Positions 10,694 through 24,770 are shown, counted from the stretch's first letter. The stretch is 64,000 bases of DNA from Chaunax sp. Z400 (GCA_037577475.1 CM075194.1:3995001-4059000), one strand, 5' to 3'. A program made the numbers and translations. Notes: generated by a model from the sequence alone, not told the origin.

Positions 10694-12000
10694 ATATTTC
10701 TATATGATCTATTGATTGTTCTGCATTCATCAGCTTGCTGTAGGCCTGACCACAGATCAGTTGATTCTGTAATAATTCCTCCTGGTCGCAACTAGAGGAC
10801 AACGAGCTCCAGACATTTTACTGAAACTTTTGAAACATCAAAACAACTTTAAATATGAAGACATATTGAGCACTGTGTCTTCTAGAGTCTTAACCTACCA
10901 TTAATCTCCACGCAGTTGTTTTAAATTAAAATCCAGACAGCAATCAGAGAGGACAAACCTGCGCCAAGGCAGCTCAGGTTCCTCATTATGTCATTGGACC
11001 TAAAAGCAACAGTCCCTCCATAGTTTGACCTTCAAAATACGACTCCTTGATGATGAAAACCCTCCCCTGGAATCTGGAATCACGTCGCTGTCATCAATAG
11101 TTTCATTGTTATTGAACAAAAACAATATTTCAATAAAGGCGGTTTTCTTCAGGATCTAACTCCATAATTTGATGACTTTTTCCAGCAGAACATGTCTGAG
11201 TTTGCCGTCTAGGCTCTGACCTCGTCACTCCCCGCAGGTATGTTTATATGGATATATTGGGGAGTGATTAGAAAATCCCTTAATCCCCTTTTTCTCTGCT
11301 GTTTGAACATTTTTTTACATCATTTAATTTAATATGGATTAATTCAAGAGAGGAAAAAAAATGTCTCTTCTAGCTAGCTTGTTAGCCTAGCAACAGTAAG
11401 ACCACACATTTAATTTAAATGGCACCTTTGCACCGTTGACTTCTGTCTCAAACCATGTCTCCGTAGTGGAACAGTTTATACTATGCATGTGTCAAAACTC
11501 ACCAAAGTTGAATTTAACATGAAGTCCTTATTATTTTAGAGGTAATTCTAAAATATTATTCCCGGGAATCATTCATTCTGTTGGAACCTTGGAACCTTGG
11601 AACCTTCAATATGTGAAAAAATTACATTTTATACACACAGAGGAACTTTAATCTTTAACTGCTGCACTGCTGACTTTAAGGCAAACATGCATATTTTATA
11701 ATGAGAAAAACACACATTCACACATGGACACACAACACATACAGACTTACTCAACCAGCTGATTTGTTTGTCTGCTGTCTGTCGTCATTCACCACCGTTT
11801 CTCTGTCTTTTAGCCATTTATTATTCATCTCTGTCTAGTTCACAAAATCCACTGAGTGCTCTAAGAACCCACAAATCTCTCCTCTGTTCTCCTCCAATCT
11901 CTCAACAATGGCGGTCTTTGAATGTTTAGACTGAGGACCCCAGACACTGATAAGCCCGGTGTCGAAACGTCCAAACGCCGGGGCCAATCCCTACCTCCCA
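10691..12000. other. Unique intronic DNA
   Basis: Only a triplicated GGAACCTT word (11584-11607) stands out. Confidence 0.6.
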
Positions 12001-12130
12001 GTGCGTTATGGGAGCGTGATAAGGACACAATGGAGGAGCGTGTTTATCGTGTTTCTTGTGTTAATACGTCCACTGCTGCTTATTCTTTTTATTAAGGAGA
12101 TTTAATTTGTTTAGTGTGTTAATCAGACAG
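12000..12130. promoter_or_regulatory. Candidate conserved non-coding element
   Basis: Unique block with TTATCGTG, TTTTTATTAAGG, AGATTTAATTTG and GTGTTAATCAGAC homeobox-like cores, ending at a TG array. Texture only. Confidence 0.22.
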
Positions 12131-12143
12131 AGCTTCAGGTGGA

Positions 12144-12349
<206 letters not shown>

Positions 12350-12689
12350 CACTAGAGGGCATACTAAATATGTGTGACTGTTGAGGCCACATGGGTGACA
12401 TGGAACCTGAAGGTGTGTAACGTGTTTTTACGACGTAAAGCGAATATCAGCAGCACATTTTTTTTTATCAACGCATTGAGGAAATGCTCGTTGTATATTA
12501 AACAATCTACACAGTCTGCACACGTCAATGTAAGACGTCTGTTTTCTGACAACTGTGATGAACATTTCAGCCAATGCTAGCGACCGTGGTGTAGACGTCA
12601 ATGTGACACACGCCTCTGGTCCGCCTCTCGAGTTCCACTCATCAGCTGTTGAAGACAGGAACGTCTGCACCTGCTCAATATAGCAGCTG

Positions 12690-12862
12690 CAATAAAAGAA
12701 GTTATGGTTGCTAAAGAGGCTTGGCTGTTACGGCTTGCTTGGAACCACAACGGAGGTGGTACTAGGAACGTAGTACCAGGTACTTTTTCCGGAATGGTAG
12801 AGCCAAAAATGTCAGTAGAGTTGAGTCGAGTAGAGCCGGTACTACGCAGTGGAAATGGAGAT
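12690..12862 (+). mobile_element. MITE-like dispersed repeat (candidate)
   Basis: GGTACTAGGAACGTAGTACC forms an inverted pair around AGTACC/GGTACT. It is followed by GAGTTGAGTCGAGTAGAGCC, GGTACTACGCAGTGGAAATG. The last ~35 bp match 9340-9390 (GAGTCGAGT..AG..CCG..CCTA.GCAG.GGAA.TG). A short non-autonomous DNA transposon is the best guess. It abuts the LINE fragment beginning at 12868. Confidence 0.5.
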
Positions 12863-12867
12863 TATAT

Positions 12868-13255
12868 TCATGAGCTCTGGGTAGTGACTGAAAGAACAAG
12901 ATGGCGGATACAAGTGGCCGAAGTGAGTTTCCTAGGTAGGGTGGCTGGGCTCCACCTTAGAGATAGGGTAAGGAGGTCAGACATCCGGAGGGAGATCGGA
13001 GTAGAGCCCCTGCTCCTTCGAATCAAAAGGAGTCTGTTGAGGTGGTTTGGGGCATCTGATTAGGATGCCTCCAGGGCGCCTCCCTTTGGAGGTTTTTCCG
13101 GGCACGTCCACCTGGAAGAAGACCCCGGGGTACCCCAGATCTCGTTGGAGGGATCACATGTCTCATCTAGCCTAGGAACGCCTCAGGATCCCCCAGGAGG
13201 AACGGGAAAATGTCGCAGACGAGAAGGACGTTTGGAATACCCCTCTTCGTCTGCG
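12868..13255 (+). pseudogene. LINE ORF2 C-terminal fragment, broken
   Basis: Translation gives HELWVVTERTRWRIQ, then RVAGLHLRDRVRRS, EPLLLRIKRSLLRWFG, and after a +1 shift near 13050 HLIRMPPGRLPLEVF and RSRWRDHMSHLA. A TAG at 13173-13175 replaces an expected Trp codon, followed by ERLRIPQEERENVAD. This is the C-terminal tail after the reverse-transcriptase domain of a fish non-LTR retrotransposon. One frameshift and one in-frame stop make it a dead, 5'-truncated copy. The same tail occurs inverted at 51435-51590. Confidence 0.85.
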
Positions 13256-13259
13256 AAGA

Positions 13260-14560
13260 TCAATAACTTCATATCCTTGTGGCCTGTTAGCAAATGTCCT
13301 GTGATCGGTTGGGAACCATGAACTGTCTTTTACCTTTGGACTGAGGTTTTTGTCGCCGTCACTGATTTGTCTGATGAGAATCGCGTTCTATTTCCTGTCA
13401 GTGAAGCCGGTGTGAATTTGAAAAAAAAAAAAAAGACAATGAAAACAAGATGAGTAGAGAGTGAGGGGGAGGGTGAGGGTGAGGGTGAGAGGATCCTCTT
13501 CACTCAACACTAATATACAAGCCTGCAGCCATAATAAAAGCATATTTATTATAAATATCCAACATTCATTTTTCCTGCGGCGTTTACAGCCGGCGGTGAG
13601 CAGCCATGTTAATACCGAACAGTCCTCAGCTGAAGGAGCCTTTTCATGATTTCAAGTATGTCTGCTGAAAAAAAGGGAAATAAAATCATCTTAATAATGG
13701 ATCTCCAAAAACAAATTATATATATTTAAATATACTGGAGTAAATCCATCACTAATTCTCCATCTCTATTTTGAACGTTGTGGTCATTTGGTGGTACAGG
13801 ACCTTTTTTTTGTGTTGTATTCAAGGATGCTCAGACATTCAAGAACTTATGAGAAGATTCTGACAAGTTACGCATCTTTAATTTAATCCTGGATGGATTT
13901 CAAACACGCAAAAGGAAAAGCAGAACATAAAGATGGCTGTCTTTTGTGCTTGATTTGTGTTTTGGGGGCACGAGATCGAACGTTTCCAGTAAATCTTTCT
14001 GTGATATCTGATGAGGCAAAAATCAAAGAAGAAGAAATGAGCGAGCAGCCAGGGATGCAAATGGAGAGAAGAAGAAGAAGAAGAAGAAGAAATAGAAGGC
14101 CGTGGGGAAAAAAAACAAGTTGTGGTAATGGACTGCAGAGGAATCAATATTAATTCAACATCAGACGCACTGATTAAAAAACACAAAAACTGACAACTTT
14201 CACACTGCAGCAGACTGTGTGTGTGTGTGCATAAAATAACTCATCAAAACATCTCCAGCATCAAAGATGAGGAGTTAGAGCATCATCAATGCACAGCCAA
14301 CAACAAGGATGTGTGTGTGTGTGTGTGCAGCTAGATTCAGCCTTTTATTATTTGTCTTTAATTTTCTATAAACGGGAATGTGCGTGTTTGTCTGCTCCTC
14401 ACGTGTCGATAGTTCTCGGCGGACAGCAGCGTGTGTTTGTAGTGTGTGTTCCCGTCTGAGTGTCTACGGGGCAATTAATTGAGCAGCGATTGAAATGCGT
14501 CGCAGTGGCCCGTTGTGAGTTCCTACAAGGCTTAAAATGCAGACAAACACACTCACAGAG
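13260..14560. other. Unique intronic DNA
   Basis: Contains GAGGGT hexamer repeats (13463-13490), an AGA trinucleotide run (14068-14092) and A runs. No gene. Confidence 0.6.
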
Positions 14561-14571
14561 ACAAAAGACAC

Positions 14572-14645
14572 GGACACACACACACACACACACACACTCA
14601 CACACAGGGATGCTAGAATACATAGAAAAACACACACACACACAT
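14572..14645. repeat. CA microsatellites
   Basis: CA arrays at 14572-14606 and 14629-14644. Short TG runs also occur at 14216-14230 and 14309-14328. Confidence 0.85.
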
Positions 14646-14854
14646 CAGCGGTGTTCCCTGAGGATCTCCACATTCAGCCACTGTGACCTTGACAAGAAAA
14701 ACACTGTTTCTCCTCTTTCTCTCATCCATTCTTTTCTCTACCTCTATCTTTTCCTCTCTTTCCCCTCTTCAGTTTTCCTTTTTCAGGCTCCTCTTTTTCT
14801 TTTTTTGTCTAACTTCATCTGGCCCATGAAAAAAATCTAACTCTATTCTAAGCC

Positions 14855-14855
<1 letters not shown>

Positions 14856-14901
<46 letters not shown>
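14856..14901. repeat. (TATC)n tetranucleotide repeat
   Basis: About 11 units of TATC without interruption. Confidence 0.95.
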
Positions 14902-14904
14902 CAC

Positions 14905-16037
14905 ATTTTTTCTTTCGTTTAATGGGATTTTTCAGTGATGTTTGAAAAAGAACCATCACTTGTGAAAATTCTGACTTGGCTTTTGACTTCATTTTATTTT
15001 CACACGTTAAAAGTTTTAGTTCACACATGAAAAAAAAAAACTGATTCTGACCTCTTGTAAATGCTGCATCTTTTAATCTGGTTTATTTTAATAGGTTTCA
15101 ATGGGTTGATGAATCCTACTGACAATGAAAAAAAAAAAAAAAAAACGTTTCTTGAATTTACTTCATTTTGTTATGTGAGGTGGTTGTATGAAATAATGTG
15201 ATCTAGATCCAGATGCATTTTTTAAAATTGAGTTTCCTCAGGATGATGACTCAAATTGTTGGTTAAATTGTAATTTAAAAATGTAAAAAAGGAAAATTTC
15301 ATTTGTGGATTTTCCTGTGCCTGCTGATGATTTGCTCATTGTGGGGGTTTCTGTATTTACTTTGGAGCCTGAGAACATAACCATCATATAAGTAAAGAGA
15401 GATACGATGATGTCACAACAAGACAGGCTCAGTCGTTTCCTCCTCAGTTGGACAGATAAATAGCTGTGTGACCTCAAATTATTGAGGTTCTAAATACAAA
15501 GACCCAAAACAGTGTGAAATAAATGACTGCAAGCAAACAAGAAGAACCTAAAGAAAATGATAAAAATCAGTTTGTGCTTATAGGCAGAGGCTATTTGGCT
15601 GCATCACATTCATTTATCTATTTATTTTTACATGAGCTTTTCTCATAAACATACACAAACAACACAGCATATCTGCAATAACACCAACACACACATAAAC
15701 GATCACAATGACCGGTGTCCACGTACCATTTTTGTCTCAGCCAATGAGGAGAGAGCATAAGCAGCAGCATGTCGCCGCCCAGAGAAAAAAGTGCTGCATC
15801 TACTCGCCAAAAAGAAAAACCCAATAATTTAACTCCCTAAATAATGTCAATCAAAACCGACGTGTGGTTTTTTTTATTCTCTCAGTGGAGAAACGTTTCA
15901 CCCCAGAGCTTTTCTGCCAGAGAATAAAGCTGCAACAAAACAGCAAGAAAGAGGATTCCCCCAAATGTCAAAATGTTCCTTTTCTATAGGAGCCTACTTG
16001 AGTACATGTACTTAGTTTCTTTCCACCACCGGAGACA

Positions 16038-16040
<3 letters not shown>
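14905..16040. other. Unique AT-rich intronic DNA
   Basis: A runs at 15030 and 15128-15144. Nothing else recognised. Confidence 0.6.
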
Positions 16041-16046
<6 letters not shown>

Positions 16047-16107
<61 letters not shown>

Positions 16108-16391
16108 CAGCTGCTTCAGTGGAGCTTTCAAGGACTCAAGTCTTTCCCTTTACACACACACACCCACGCACACACACACCCACACACACACCCACCCACA
16201 CACACACACACACCCACACCCACACCCACACACACCCCCACAGTGCAGCAGTCACAGTGCTGTCAGCAGAGCAGAGTGAAGTCTTACTGCTGTGACTCGA
16301 GTGTCTGTTCATGTTAGAGAGGTTTAATATTCAAAAACCTCTCAGGGAGCCTCCGAACATTAAACAGCCAGCAAAACATAGCTTTTATACC

Positions 16392-16422
<31 letters not shown>

Positions 16423-16434
16423 ACACACACACAC
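16047..16434. repeat. CA and CCCACA compound arrays
   Basis: CA 16047-16106, mixed CA/CCCACA 16153-16242, CA 16392-16434. The middle array has a CCCACACA sub-pattern. Confidence 0.9.
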
Positions 16435-16439
16435 TGCAG

Positions 16440-19030
16440 AGAGGTTCTGCAGAAACACTTAGCGTTGACAGGACAAGACGACATAATGCCTGAAATCTCC
16501 AGAAAGCTGAAAAGAGGACTTGTATTTAACAGATTTGACTTTTGAACATGGTTGTCTTTTCACACTCAGCGGGACACGGACTCCCCCCACGCAGCCTCTC
16601 TGTCAATCAAACCTGGTTTGGAACCAGAGAGGAACGCTGCTGCCCCTGAAATGCACAATCTGCAGATACCTCTGCTGATTCCATTTATGGTGGGTCTTTC
16701 TCAGGTAGACGCTGCCTCCAGCCTCATGCTCACACACCTTCTGCAGCCTGCTAGGGTTGGATGTGTCAGCAAACTAACCACCAGTGCGGTTATGTGTGTG
16801 GTAATGTTCCTTTAATTTAACTTTACATCCTTATTTTTTATCATTAATGCAATTTATTTATTGCTTTTATGCATTTTTGGTGCATATGTTGGTGCAGGAG
16901 GCCTTTGCATGCATACATATTTGACTGTCTGTCCTCCTAAGCAAGAAAAGTTTTGTACGATGCACAGTTTCCTCCCTAACAGCGGTGATATAGCTGTCTC
17001 AGTATCTGCAAAACAACCGGGAGCGGCCGCCGTCGTCTTTTGGCGGCGTCTGATTATGTATGAGTTGTCTATTAGATAGGGATTTAGGGAAACATGAGCC
17101 ATACTGTATATCTGGATGTGATCTGGGAACAATTGTGGGCTTCAAACAGAGAGAGGGAGACGCCAACTGACAGAGAGGCTTCACTATCTGAAATGACTGT
17201 TTGTTTTCAATTTCACATTCCAGCTGATTTCCTCTGGATTGGGGCGCGAAGACGTTATTACTGACACAGATGAGGCTGCAGACAGAATCTGTGTGTGTGT
17301 GTGTCTGTGTGTCTGTGTGTGTGTGTGTGTCTGTGTGTGTGTGTGTCTGTGTGTGTGTGTCTGTGTGTCTGTGTGTGTGTGTGTGTGTGTGTAGGTAAGT
17401 GAGTGTGTGTTTACATGCAGCATCTTTGGAGTCCTGTAAATCAGCATGAATGCACTCTGTGTTTCAGAACATATTAAAGTGATGTTGCGTTTCAGTAAAG
17501 AGTTTAATTGTGGGACAGAAAAGTCCAAATGGAAGCAGCAGACAGTGAGATATTCTGATCCTCGTTGGTGTGGAGCCAAAACTAAACAAACACGTTTCCC
17601 ACTCTGTAAATGTTTTCATTACCTCCCTGCTAAATGTTCATCTGTCTAAAAGCCACCATTTTGCCAGAATGTAATGCAAGTTTATGTCTAATTCTGCAGA
17701 GACACAGATGCCGTGTCCCATGTTGCATACTTCCATACTCAACCTGGACAGTTTGAGTGTTTAAGTGCATTCATATTAGTAAGTATGCTAAAATGCAGTA
17801 TCCTCAGAGTACCTCAAAATGAGTCTGGAATGATGGACACTTCTCACACTCAATGATCGCCATCTTGGCTACGTAGCAGAAAGGGGAGGGGCTTAAAAGA
17901 CTTATCAAGCTGGTGAAAATGACGGCAGAGGAGACGACGGTTAAAAATATAAGCATACATACATTCCATTATCTCCATTTCTAAAGTTTTAAGCGTTTCT
18001 TCTCTTCGTCTTCCTTTCACTTCTGTAATAAATTTACTACAACAACCTGTTTTCATTGGCCAATAGATTCAATTAATGCAGCGCTAAATATTGGAATAGA
18101 AATTTCACTGAGGTGAAAATGATCCGTGTTTTTGCAGCAGAGTTAGGAATGTAGAATTTATCCTGCAGGTGGCGCTAAAGGGTGAGTCATAGTGTCATTA
18201 AGATCTGAAGGGGTTCGTTCTCTCTGGACCATGAATCATCATCTGTAATTTACAGAGAAGCAAATTGTAAAGAAATAACGTAGTTTTAGGTGAAAATCTT
18301 TAACAATTGTAAATAAAGAGACTTGAATGGGAAAGTCTACTTTTGACTGGTACTGTAAGAATACTATGCTTTGTGTGTAATGGTTGAAGTGTGTGTTTGT
18401 GTGTATGTACAAAGTGCGTGTGCTGTGTTTGGCACTGGTTGTTGATGTTGTGTATGACTGTCTTTGTATATATGAGAGAATGTGTTTGTGTATGAAAGCC
18501 CGTGTGTACATGTGTGTGTATTTGTGCGTCTCCCTATCAGTTAGACGAGTCATTATTTTTGGCTGACAGCGCTCAGCTCGAGCTCCTCCGCAAGGTGATG
18601 AATTCTCCTCCAGATGAAGAAAATAAAAATCATCTTTAATTTCTCTGCCTTTCTGTTGTGTACGCTCCGATTCTCTCCGCCCAGGTACGTTGGATTTACT
18701 GCCCCGCTGCTCCCTGCCTGCTGCTGTGCTAAGCTTTGGACCTTAGGTGTGAAATGAGGAATTGTCAAATGTGAGGATGCTGTGCTGCATAAAGAAAACA
18801 ACAACAGACGTGAAAAAAAACGTGTTTAAATCCATGTGTAAATCATATATGCTTTGTGTCCACCATGACAGCCTCAGTAGGACTTGGGTCTTCAAGAAAA
18901 AAATGAAGTGGATGCACAAATGGACAGTGAACATAAGAGTTTTCTTTAGAAACATATTTTGCAGGATATTACTTATTGTGGAAGTGTATATTTACCTAAT
19001 TTAACTAACTAAGAAATCAATGCACGATTA
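16440..19030. other. Mostly unique intronic DNA
   Basis: Apart from the compound TG array at 17290-17392 and TG/TA-rich words around 18380-18530, no element is recognised. Confidence 0.6.
17290..17392. repeat. Compound TG/TCTG array
   Basis: TG repeats regularly interrupted by TCTG over about 100 bp. Confidence 0.92.
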
Positions 19031-19035
19031 AAACA

Positions 19036-19068
19036 AAAGGGATCGAGAATGGAACCCTGGGGGACTCC
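19036..19068 (-). pseudogene. Reverse-transcriptase motif relic
   Basis: The minus strand encodes GVPQGSILDPF, the RT motif-B signature (GVPQGSxLGP). Flanking codons do not continue the domain, so this is either a very decayed fragment or the edge of a rearranged LINE piece. Confidence 0.5.
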
Positions 19069-20099
19069 CTGTCACACTACAGGCTAAACATTTGACCCAA
19101 CAAATAACTGAAACTACAGACAGACTTAGAGACAGAAATCATGTGATTTTATAGGATGATGCATCTATTTCCATATGTGCTCAAGTTCTGAGAAACATAC
19201 ATAATAACCTCTCTGCCACGAGAGCCTCTAATTTACTCCTGAGATGTCAAATGACAGCCAGACACAAACCCTCACACAGGTCCCTGATCTGCACTGCATT
19301 TGTTTTATGCCCCATCTGCTCTATTTCCCTCCTGTCCCATTACTGCTAAACTACTGCTCAGCTCTACGGGTGCTGACAGGGGACAAAAAGGACGTTCAGC
19401 CGGAGCCGTCTGACACTCTTCACTCAGGTTGCTGCAGCACTGAGAGCAGGTAGAGACAAAGGGATACGTGGCCTGTTAACAAAAATAAATACTCTATATG
19501 CACGGTACAGTTTTTTCAAAGGCTATAACATAAAATATTCATTTTCCAACTAATAATACCTTTTAAAAGAAATACTAAAAAAATATGTTGTATGTTTCCT
19601 ATTGTAGCCATATTTGGAATAATATAGAAAATGATTGTTTTTAATCAATTATGTTACAAAATTAATTAAGAATAGCTAAATTATTGTAGGTTTTTGTAAA
19701 ATCTGACTTTAAAGAAATATTTTTGTCACAAATTCCACTGTCTGTCACGTTGAAAACATACAACTTGAATATGTGCATAAAGAAAACAGCTCTATAAGAG
19801 GAGTCAGCTTTTCCTGTTCCACTGGGCGGATTCTTTCCTAAAATGAAATCGCTTGTTTTTTTCCCCGATGCCTAACTTTTTAAGTTAAATGGCTGCCCTC
19901 AGGGTTTTCTCAATGTCAAAGAAAGTGAAAAAAAAAGGATCCTTCTTGATTATCCTGATCTACTCCAAAAGTCAACGGTTCCTCTTTTGGGACAATGTCC
20001 AGTTTCATAATAATCCATCAAGTGGTTTCATGCACATTAGACGTAATAGTGAAAAACACACTAATTAGCATTCTTAAAGAAAGTGAAATGAAATTATAT

Positions 20100-20206
20100 C
20101 CCTTTAACTGGGTTCTTTCCCTGCCACCAAATGTCACGGAAATCTCAACGGTTTAGAGCAATCCTACCAACAGACAAACAAACAAACATGCAAACAAACA
20201 AACAGT
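20100..20206 (+). mobile_element. RTE-type LINE 3' end (relic)
   Basis: ACTGGGTTCTTTCCCTGCCA, CCAAATGTCACGGAAATCTC and the terminal ACAGACAAACAAACAAAC resemble the 3' end and tail of a fish RTE-like element. The preceding 19790-20100 may be its 3' UTR. The tail is shared with 47840-48050. Confidence 0.6.
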
Positions 20207-20209
20207 CTA

Positions 20210-22135
20210 TGAGCCTCATAGGCGTAATAATAAGACTACAACAGCTAGAAAATGGTTTAGGATTCCAAATGACTTGAAATATGTTGTGACTGTGGTATGT
20301 TTCTGCATTGATAACTTTTAATTGCATTATTCTATGAACTCAAAGTTCAAAATGTGAACCTTTTAAATCCAAATGTTCCTCTACAGGCTCTGTCTAATAA
20401 AATATTCATGTCTGGGACTGATTGGTCTCTCCTGTAGTTAGTTGTGGTTCACAGATGGAGGATGATCCCTAATATCAAACACGTCACAGCTTCTGATCAA
20501 ACAGTGAGACGTCCTATCCCTCCGTCGTTTCTGTCACTGTAGCAGCAGATTTTAGTTTCACTGCGGACAAACAGGTTCAAAACAAACACAGCACATGACT
20601 CTCAGGTCTATGCCAACTCTCTCCCAGCAACGCCAAGCACGAATAGAAGCAGCAGAAGAAGCACAACAACAAGGATAAGAGGAGGAAAGAGAAGAAGAAG
20701 AAGAAAGTTTCAAAGGTCAGGTGGGGCTCAAATCTGCAGAAATAAGTCAACATGTTTCCTCCTTCTGTGTCCACATTTATTAGACACCTCAGAAAAGGGA
20801 TTTAGTATTAATAAGCCAAACATCTGGGCAAACTGTAGCATGTTTGGTGCAACATGTCGGAGGAGAAGAAGCATTGAACTCTCGAGGCACCACATAAACA
20901 CAACTCTATAAAAGGTGAAATGGGTGGAAATGCTTGATGACAATGAGCTCAGTAAAAGACAGGTTTCGACTAAAAAGTGACCAATGACTGTCATTGGCTT
21001 CGTAGATAATTGGATGCAGAGGAGGAAACACACACAGTCTCTGCAAACTCGCCCTGCAACAACCTTCAATTCACTTCACTAGTGAAATAAAGTTGACAGC
21101 TCAACACCTCAAGAAAGAGCAGGATGCAGCTTTAATTCAAGCACAATCACTTAGAGATCGCCGACGGTTGCTCATAAATCTGATATTTGGAATGATTTTA
21201 ATAGATTTTAGAGTGTAAAATTAGAAAAAAACAACAAGTCCAAGATTGGGTGCCATGGCTGCAAATATTCTAAACTTTAACACAAAGTACCACAAAGTTG
21301 AAGAAAAGACTACAACCTGCAGGCGTCACAGGCCTCATCGAAATCCACTGATTTGCAGCAATTGCAGAGAGTGTTTCTCTACAGAGACGTACATTTAAAC
21401 TTGTGGCACAGATTACCCCCCCATACCTTGTTGCGACTGATGACACTAATCCTGCACAGATCGAACGCCTGGTCATTTTCAGCTGCGATTTTGTTTTGTT
21501 CCTCTTCTCCTTTAAGGTGTGACATTCTGCTGTGGAAGCCTTTAGAAGAGTCTTTCTAAGCTCTCAGCGATCCACCGCTGAATTCTAAGAGCTGAAAACC
21601 AAACGGGGTCGTCTGACCTCCTTCAGGGCACCAAACCTACGACCACTTTTACCAAACAGATGCAAACATTTATGTTGTGAAAAGAACTTCTGATTAGTTT
21701 GAAATCAAAAAGTCCTCAGCAGAGGTGAAATATGATGGGATAAAAATGAAAGCCTTGCGCTGTGAGACAGAAAGAGATGAGGAGGAAGTTAAAGGTGCAG
21801 AGGGATGATGGAGAAACAGGAAATGGAGAGGGGAAGGAAAGGAAAAGAAACGCTACATGAACTCAGGCTGAGGCGGAGGAAGTTATTGCATGGAATGAAA
21901 CATGATGGAGAGAGAGGAGCAGCAGATGATGGGGTCGCTAACAGGAGGTGTGCATCTACACTGTATGCAGGACCTGCTTGCCCTCCATCACGGAGAAGCG
22001 ACGCCTCAGACGTCACACGTCCTGGTGATGCGTTCAGGGCCCGTTTGAAAAGTTTCAGCTTTCAATGAGGAGGAGAAACAAATCAGATTCCTATTTACTC
22101 TTTAATTTATTTTCCTCGCCTGGTAATTCTACACC
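20210..22135. other. Unique intronic DNA
   Basis: An AGA-rich run (20645-20705) and mixed sequence. No coding similarity seen. Confidence 0.6.
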
Positions 22136-22136
22136 T

Positions 22137-22489
<353 letters not shown>

Positions 22490-22928
22490 AGTGAAAGGCC
22501 GTGGAAATCAGAAATACAGTTAATATGACAGTTTCAGTTTTCAGCGACAGAAACTGGAGACTCAGCTGACATTTATTCTTGAGTAATGAATCATTGGCTG
22601 TTTTTATTGCTGCTAACTTGAAAAGACACTAAGACACAAAGGTGGAAAAACTCATTTTTCCCTCCTTTCTCTGAACTTTTCTTCATTTTTATTTATTTAT
22701 TTACGTAGCCCAAAAACCCAATTTTGCCCTGAAGGCCTTTCCAACCTGTGTGCATAATTTCCGCCAGAAAACTTGGGCCCAGAGGCAAATACCTTTAGAC
22801 CAGGGCATGAAAACCAGTACAGGCCCCTTTATGTATCATTTATTTTACAATTGAAAGAATAAGATTTTGTAATATACATTAAATAATGCCAATATCTAAA
22901 GATATTATATATATACTCTTGTATATTT

Positions 22929-23040
22929 AACCCAGCCACAGTTTACTCTTGGTGCTGGTTAAAAGCCTGGATAAAATGGGGAGGTTTGCGTCTGGAAGGG
23001 CATCCGGTATAAAACCTGTGCCAGTTCAACAATGTGGATT
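22929..23040 (+). mobile_element. 3'-tail copy of the SINE-like repeat at 2322-2500
   Basis: Contains CCCAGCCACAGTTTACTC, TTGGTGCTGGTTAAAAGCC, then GGGGAGGTTTGCGTCTGGAA and GGGCATCCGGTATAAAACC. It shares the last ~55 bp with the 2.4 kb copy and lacks the tRNA-like head. Same orientation. Likely 5'-truncated or a sister family using the same tail. Confidence 0.7.
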
Positions 23041-24700
23041 TTGACAACCTTTTATTGGTAGCAGCCAAAAGAAGAATATACACTTATGTATTTACATAAA
23101 CATAAACACTTCTTAAATATATGAATTTGTTATTATTTCTTTATGTTATAAATCCACAAAGAGGAATGAAAAGCAGACACACAGTTTGAGTTTTAATTAA
23201 GTATAAGGTATTCAGGGAAATTAAGTAAGAAAGTGAAAAGAAAATGAAAAGAAAAATGAAACAAAACAAAAATAGACATTTGAATAAAAGCGACAGACTT
23301 AAAAAAGAAAAAGAAAAAAAAGTGTTCCAAAGGAGGAGAAAAAGAAAATGAGATTTGACGTGTCAGGTGTTATGAGACAAAAGCAAATGACAATCACCTT
23401 TCATTAAGTATTTATCAGCTCTGTAATGCAGAGAGAATGAGCAGCGGCTAAATAACCATTACAATTAAACAGCGTTATCACGCCGCTAATAACGAGTCTG
23501 CCAACAGAACTAGAGACATGTTGGCTTAATCTTCCTCTGATGGTGGATTCATTATAGATAGAAGTGAACCGTAATGACATTTATGATTTAAATATGACCC
23601 ATTCTGACTCTGAATTAAAATGAGCTTTTTTATCACATGTACCTGAGAGACTAAAGTTTGCCTTAAATCACACACATTTCAGGACAAATGTCTCCAGAAG
23701 CACTTTGACTTAATTTACTTGGAAAAATTGGATTTAAAAAAAAAATTATCTGCACGTTTTGAATGACAAAGAAACATCAGGAGAAAATAAATATGCAAGC
23801 AGAAGAGTTTAAAATAAACATAATGAAAATAAATTATATGTCAGGTTTGGATTTTGAACATGGTTTCTTTAGCTGTACTTGTAAATTCATTCTTTTTTTA
23901 AATTTAAAAGCTTACTGGGTAAAAATGAATAGAAATGTGGTGGTTTTAGCTTAGATCCCTGAGGATCCTCAAAAAATGTATTTGTGTCATATCGTTATTC
24001 AGAATAACACAGATGACATAATGCTATATTACGTTAATGAAACTTTGTGACGATTTCCAAAAAAAGCAACACTAAATTCAAATAGGACAGAAATGCTGCC
24101 GTAATCAAGGACAGTCCCATCAAAACGTCTCCACACATCAACCTTAAAATATATAGGAAAGAATCAGACGACACACAAAGAGGCAGAACCCACAGAAACG
24201 TTTCAGCATTCATTTCCTGCATTTTAAATTACTGCTGTTTGTCCATAAAACTACAAAAAAAAACAGCAACGAACCTCAGCTTAGTTAGACTTTGACCATT
24301 TCTACATCAAAAAACTTGTATAACCGCATTTTATTTAGCTACACTTGAATCATCATCAAAAATCTTCATCCGTTCTGTCTTTTGAGTCTCTTTTCAAATC
24401 GCATATTAACATTTTAATTCACCTTTTAATATTTAATGCTGCATTTCCTTTTTTCCTGTTTTTAAAGCATGATGTAAAGCTCCTTGAATCGTCTTTATCT
24501 GCGACACTTAGCTTGATCTTTGTGTCCTTTTTTTTTTTTTTTTACTTTTTCTGATGCATTCAGTGTACGCAGGACATGAAACACACACATATATCACAGA
24601 GCTTTAAAACAGACCCATGTGCACAAATCCTTCGCTATAATCACCCCATCAATTTTTCTGTTTTCTGCATTTAAGGAGCAGGCACTTTCATCACAATCCA
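23041..24700. other. AT-rich intronic DNA
   Basis: A-rich runs at 23220-23330 and a T run near 24527-24543. One candidate conserved block (23395-23570) is listed separately. Confidence 0.6.
23395..23570. promoter_or_regulatory. Candidate conserved non-coding element
   Basis: Balanced, repeat-free block within AT-rich sequence: CTAAATAACCATTACAATTA, GCGTTATCACGCCGCTAATA, TGTTGGCTTAATCTTCC. It carries several TAAT/ATTA cores. Confidence 0.3.
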
Positions 24701-24715
24701 TAGGGGCTACAGAGC

Positions 24716-24726
24716 GCACACACACA

Positions 24727-24769
<43 letters not shown>

Positions 24770-24770
24770 A

